Assembly (NCBI RefSeq): GCF_000230975.2
Contig: NC_021172.1
Location: forward strand, 372,001 to 436,000
Direction of reading: 5' to 3'
DNA: 64,000 nucleotides
DNA from: Hyphomicrobium denitrificans 1NES1
Lineage (GTDB): Bacteria > Pseudomonadota > Alphaproteobacteria > Rhizobiales > Hyphomicrobiaceae
The notes beneath the pieces were generated by a model. It made no database searches and had not been told where the DNA came from. It was given only the letters and a program-made list of their open reading frames with translations. The position numbers were made by a program, and so were the translations under genes. How positions within the stretch are numbered: position 1 is the stretch's first letter; each line of letters begins with the position of its first letter. This document shows, one piece after another, positions 62,662-64,000 of the stretch.

Positions 62662-62779
62662 GTGCTTGGCCTTCAATTATTTAACCGAATTCCTCGACCG
62701 CGATACGATAGTGAAATACCGTTGTATCGGGCGCGGATGGTCCCATGTGCAGGTAAGCTACGGAATGTGTGGGGGGTAC

Positions 62780-63877
62780 TCAGGTGTTGAGGGACTGGGC
62801 TTGCTTGAACGTTCGATATTTTTTCGCGATCAATTCGCGGGCGATGTCGAGATATTCTTCGACCATTTCGCAGGTCGAAAACCTTTCCTCGGCATCTTTC
62901 CGGCAGGCTCGACGGGAAATTTCACCGATACGTGTGACTGAACACGTCATTTCGTCTTCATTGTTGGCGAGGAAGCCGGTAACTCCGTCACGAATGAGTT
63001 CTGGCATGCAACCGCGGCGGGTCGCTATCACGGGTGTGCCGCAGGCGAGCGCTTCCATCACGATATTCGCGCATGGCTCATCCCACTGGATCGGCGCCAG
63101 GACGGAATCGGCGGCAGCTAGAAACTCGAATTTTCGATCATCACCAATCTCGCCGATCCATTCTATTTTGCCGCCGATCTGCGGTCGTACCTCTTGTTCG
63201 AAGAATGCGCGGCCGCCTGGTTCGTCAGAAATATTGCCGGCAATCTTAAGCGGAAGGCCGGTTTGCTTTGCAATGCGGATCGCGGCATCGGCGCCCTTGT
63301 TAGCCGTCAGGCGTCCGATGAATGCGAGATAGCCGCCCATCGCTTGGGCCGAGAACGCAATCCGCCGGATGTCGGCGCTGTTGTAAATCGTAGACCAGGG
63401 TCCGGACGAGAACTCGGCGCGCTGGTGATTGCTGACGGCGACCAGCGATAGAGGGCCTTTCGCGGTATTTTTCAGTCGCTCTACATCGATGGGATCGATC
63501 GGGTTGCCGAAGCGGTAGATCAGTGGAACGCCTGCGATCAGGAATGGAAAGAGGTAATCTGTGCGGCATCCCGCGACTATAACGTCGTGTCCGGAGAAAA
63601 GCTCGCGCATGCTGCGGAGAGCAAAGTTGAACTTGCAGTAGCCGCGCCAAGTGATGGTGTGCTGACCGGCCCAGGGATATGTGATCAATCGACCATAATT
63701 CTTCGATCCTTCCGCCGCCATCAGCGTCACTTCGTGGCCGCGGCGAGCGAAGCCTTCGCATAAGTGCGCAAAGATGCGCTCCGCGCCTCCATAACCGTTG
63801 GGTGGAACAGAGATCTTGGCATCTGCGATGACCAGAATTCGCAAGAGCGGCGTCTCGAGCCGTTGGATACTCACCAT
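62780..63877 (-). CDS. GT4 glycosyltransferase
   Basis: A 365-residue GT-B enzyme starting at ATG 63877. The N-terminal half has RILVIADAKISVPPNGYGGAERIFAHL, the GT4 acceptor signature; the C-terminal domain has YLAFIGRLTANKGADAAIRIA and PIQWDEPCANIVMEALACGTPVIAT. The last third has the RRGCMPELIRDGVTGFL family ending. It is the furthest-upstream complete gene of the cluster in this window. Confidence 0.93.
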   Translation of the reverse strand: MVSIQRLETPLLRILVIADAKISVPPNGYGGAERIFAHLCEGFARRGHEVTLMAAEGSKNYGRLITYPWAGQHTITWRGYCKFNFALRSMRELFSGHDVIVAGCRTDYLFPFLIAGVPLIYRFGNPIDPIDVERLKNTAKGPLSLVAVSNHQRAEFSSGPWSTIYNSADIRRIAFSAQAMGGYLAFIGRLTANKGADAAIRIAKQTGLPLKIAGNISDEPGGRAFFEQEVRPQIGGKIEWIGEIGDDRKFEFLAAADSVLAPIQWDEPCANIVMEALACGTPVIATRRGCMPELIRDGVTGFLANNEDEMTCSVTRIGEISRRACRKDAEERFSTCEMVEEYLDIARELIAKKYRTFKQAQSLNT

Positions 63878-63896
63878 TAATATGGCATCACGTTTG

Positions 63897-64000
63897 TCAA
63901 CGGAGGCGCGCGATGAGCCAACGAAGCTCAGGTGTCATGCATTGGACGGCGCTGAGGCCGACGCAGACTTGCAGTCGGCGCAGCAGCAGCGCGGTGGCGG
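63897..64000 (-). CDS. partial CDS, C-terminus of an upstream cluster gene
   Basis: From the right edge a frame on the minus strand stays open for 34 codons and ends with TGA at 63899-63897 (…MTPELRWLIARLR). It would be the next upstream gene of the polysaccharide cluster, but only its end is visible. The translation is basic and partly hydrophobic. A chance open frame in GC-rich DNA cannot be excluded. Confidence 0.35.
   Translation of the reverse strand, partial: ATALLLRRLQVCVGLSAVQCMTPELRWLIARLR

Noticed and set aside
63900..64000. Named gene at the right edge
   Set aside because: Only 34 codons are visible, too few for a family call.

Overview
This window looks like a chromosomal segment of an alphaproteobacterium of the order Hyphomicrobiales (Rhizobiales), possibly a Hyphomicrobium relative. 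The evidence is high G+C with strong third-position bias, a rhizobial-type IF3 whose first residues are RRP, a class I lysyl-tRNA synthetase, an rnd-lptC/A-lptB-rpoN-hpf-ptsN block, and dispersed palindromic intergenic elements. The genus is an inference; there is no rRNA gene in the window.

Region by region. 1-5.4 kb: translation genes on the minus strand (pheS, rplT, rpmI, infC). About 2.7 kb of small membrane, secreted and cyclic-nucleotide-binding protein genes lies between infC and rpmI. 5.6-14.5 kb: an ELM1-like putative glycosyltransferase, a 2OG-Fe(II) oxygenase-like protein, a GT4 glycosyltransferase, an alpha/beta hydrolase, a secreted protein of unknown function, a GST-queG-SDR operon and uppP. 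14.5-21.2 kb: ptsN, hpf, rpoN, lptB, a fused LptC-LptA-LptA protein and a short RNase D. 21.3-30.5 kb: a TPR/glycosyltransferase-like protein, an IS5-like remnant, a secreted Cys-motif protein, PLDc_N/SHOCT and DoxX membrane proteins, glutaminase, tRNA-Gly(CCC), a porin N-terminal fragment, a DUF4212/sodium:solute symporter pair and proline iminopeptidase. 30.8-46.9 kb: a PodJ-like Sel1 protein, a TauE-TIGR02186 pair, the DUF952-pyrD-Lhr helicase-pdeM operon, a stand-alone GmrSD-type (DUF262/DUF1524) nuclease, class I LysRS, an alpha/beta hydrolase with an apparent CTG start, mepA and msrA. 47.0-64.0 kb: a membrane protein, tRNA-Ser(GGA), a NusG paralogue, and a long minus-strand exopolysaccharide/O-antigen cluster that runs off the right edge.

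The polysaccharide cluster is read from right to left. It holds eight GT4-type glycosyltransferases, two FkbM-type methyltransferases, a Wzy-like polymerase, a WcaF-like acetyltransferase, an OafA-type acyltransferase and a YdcF-family protein. Many of its genes overlap by a few bases, which suggests translational coupling. It ends tail-to-tail, with an overlap, against the NusG paralogue gene. The cluster probably builds and decorates a secreted heteropolysaccharide. The initiating phosphoglycosyltransferase and the flippase or export genes are not seen and may lie beyond position 64000.

Most noteworthy: an ATC start for infC; a serially hairpinned rpmI leader and a three-copy inverted-repeat element beside it; a pair of secreted paralogues with a shared four-cysteine tail; the LptC-LptA-LptA fusion; an apparent CTG start; a CtrA-like box before the PodJ-like gene; the lone GmrSD homologue; and the convergent NusG paralogue at the end of the polysaccharide cluster.
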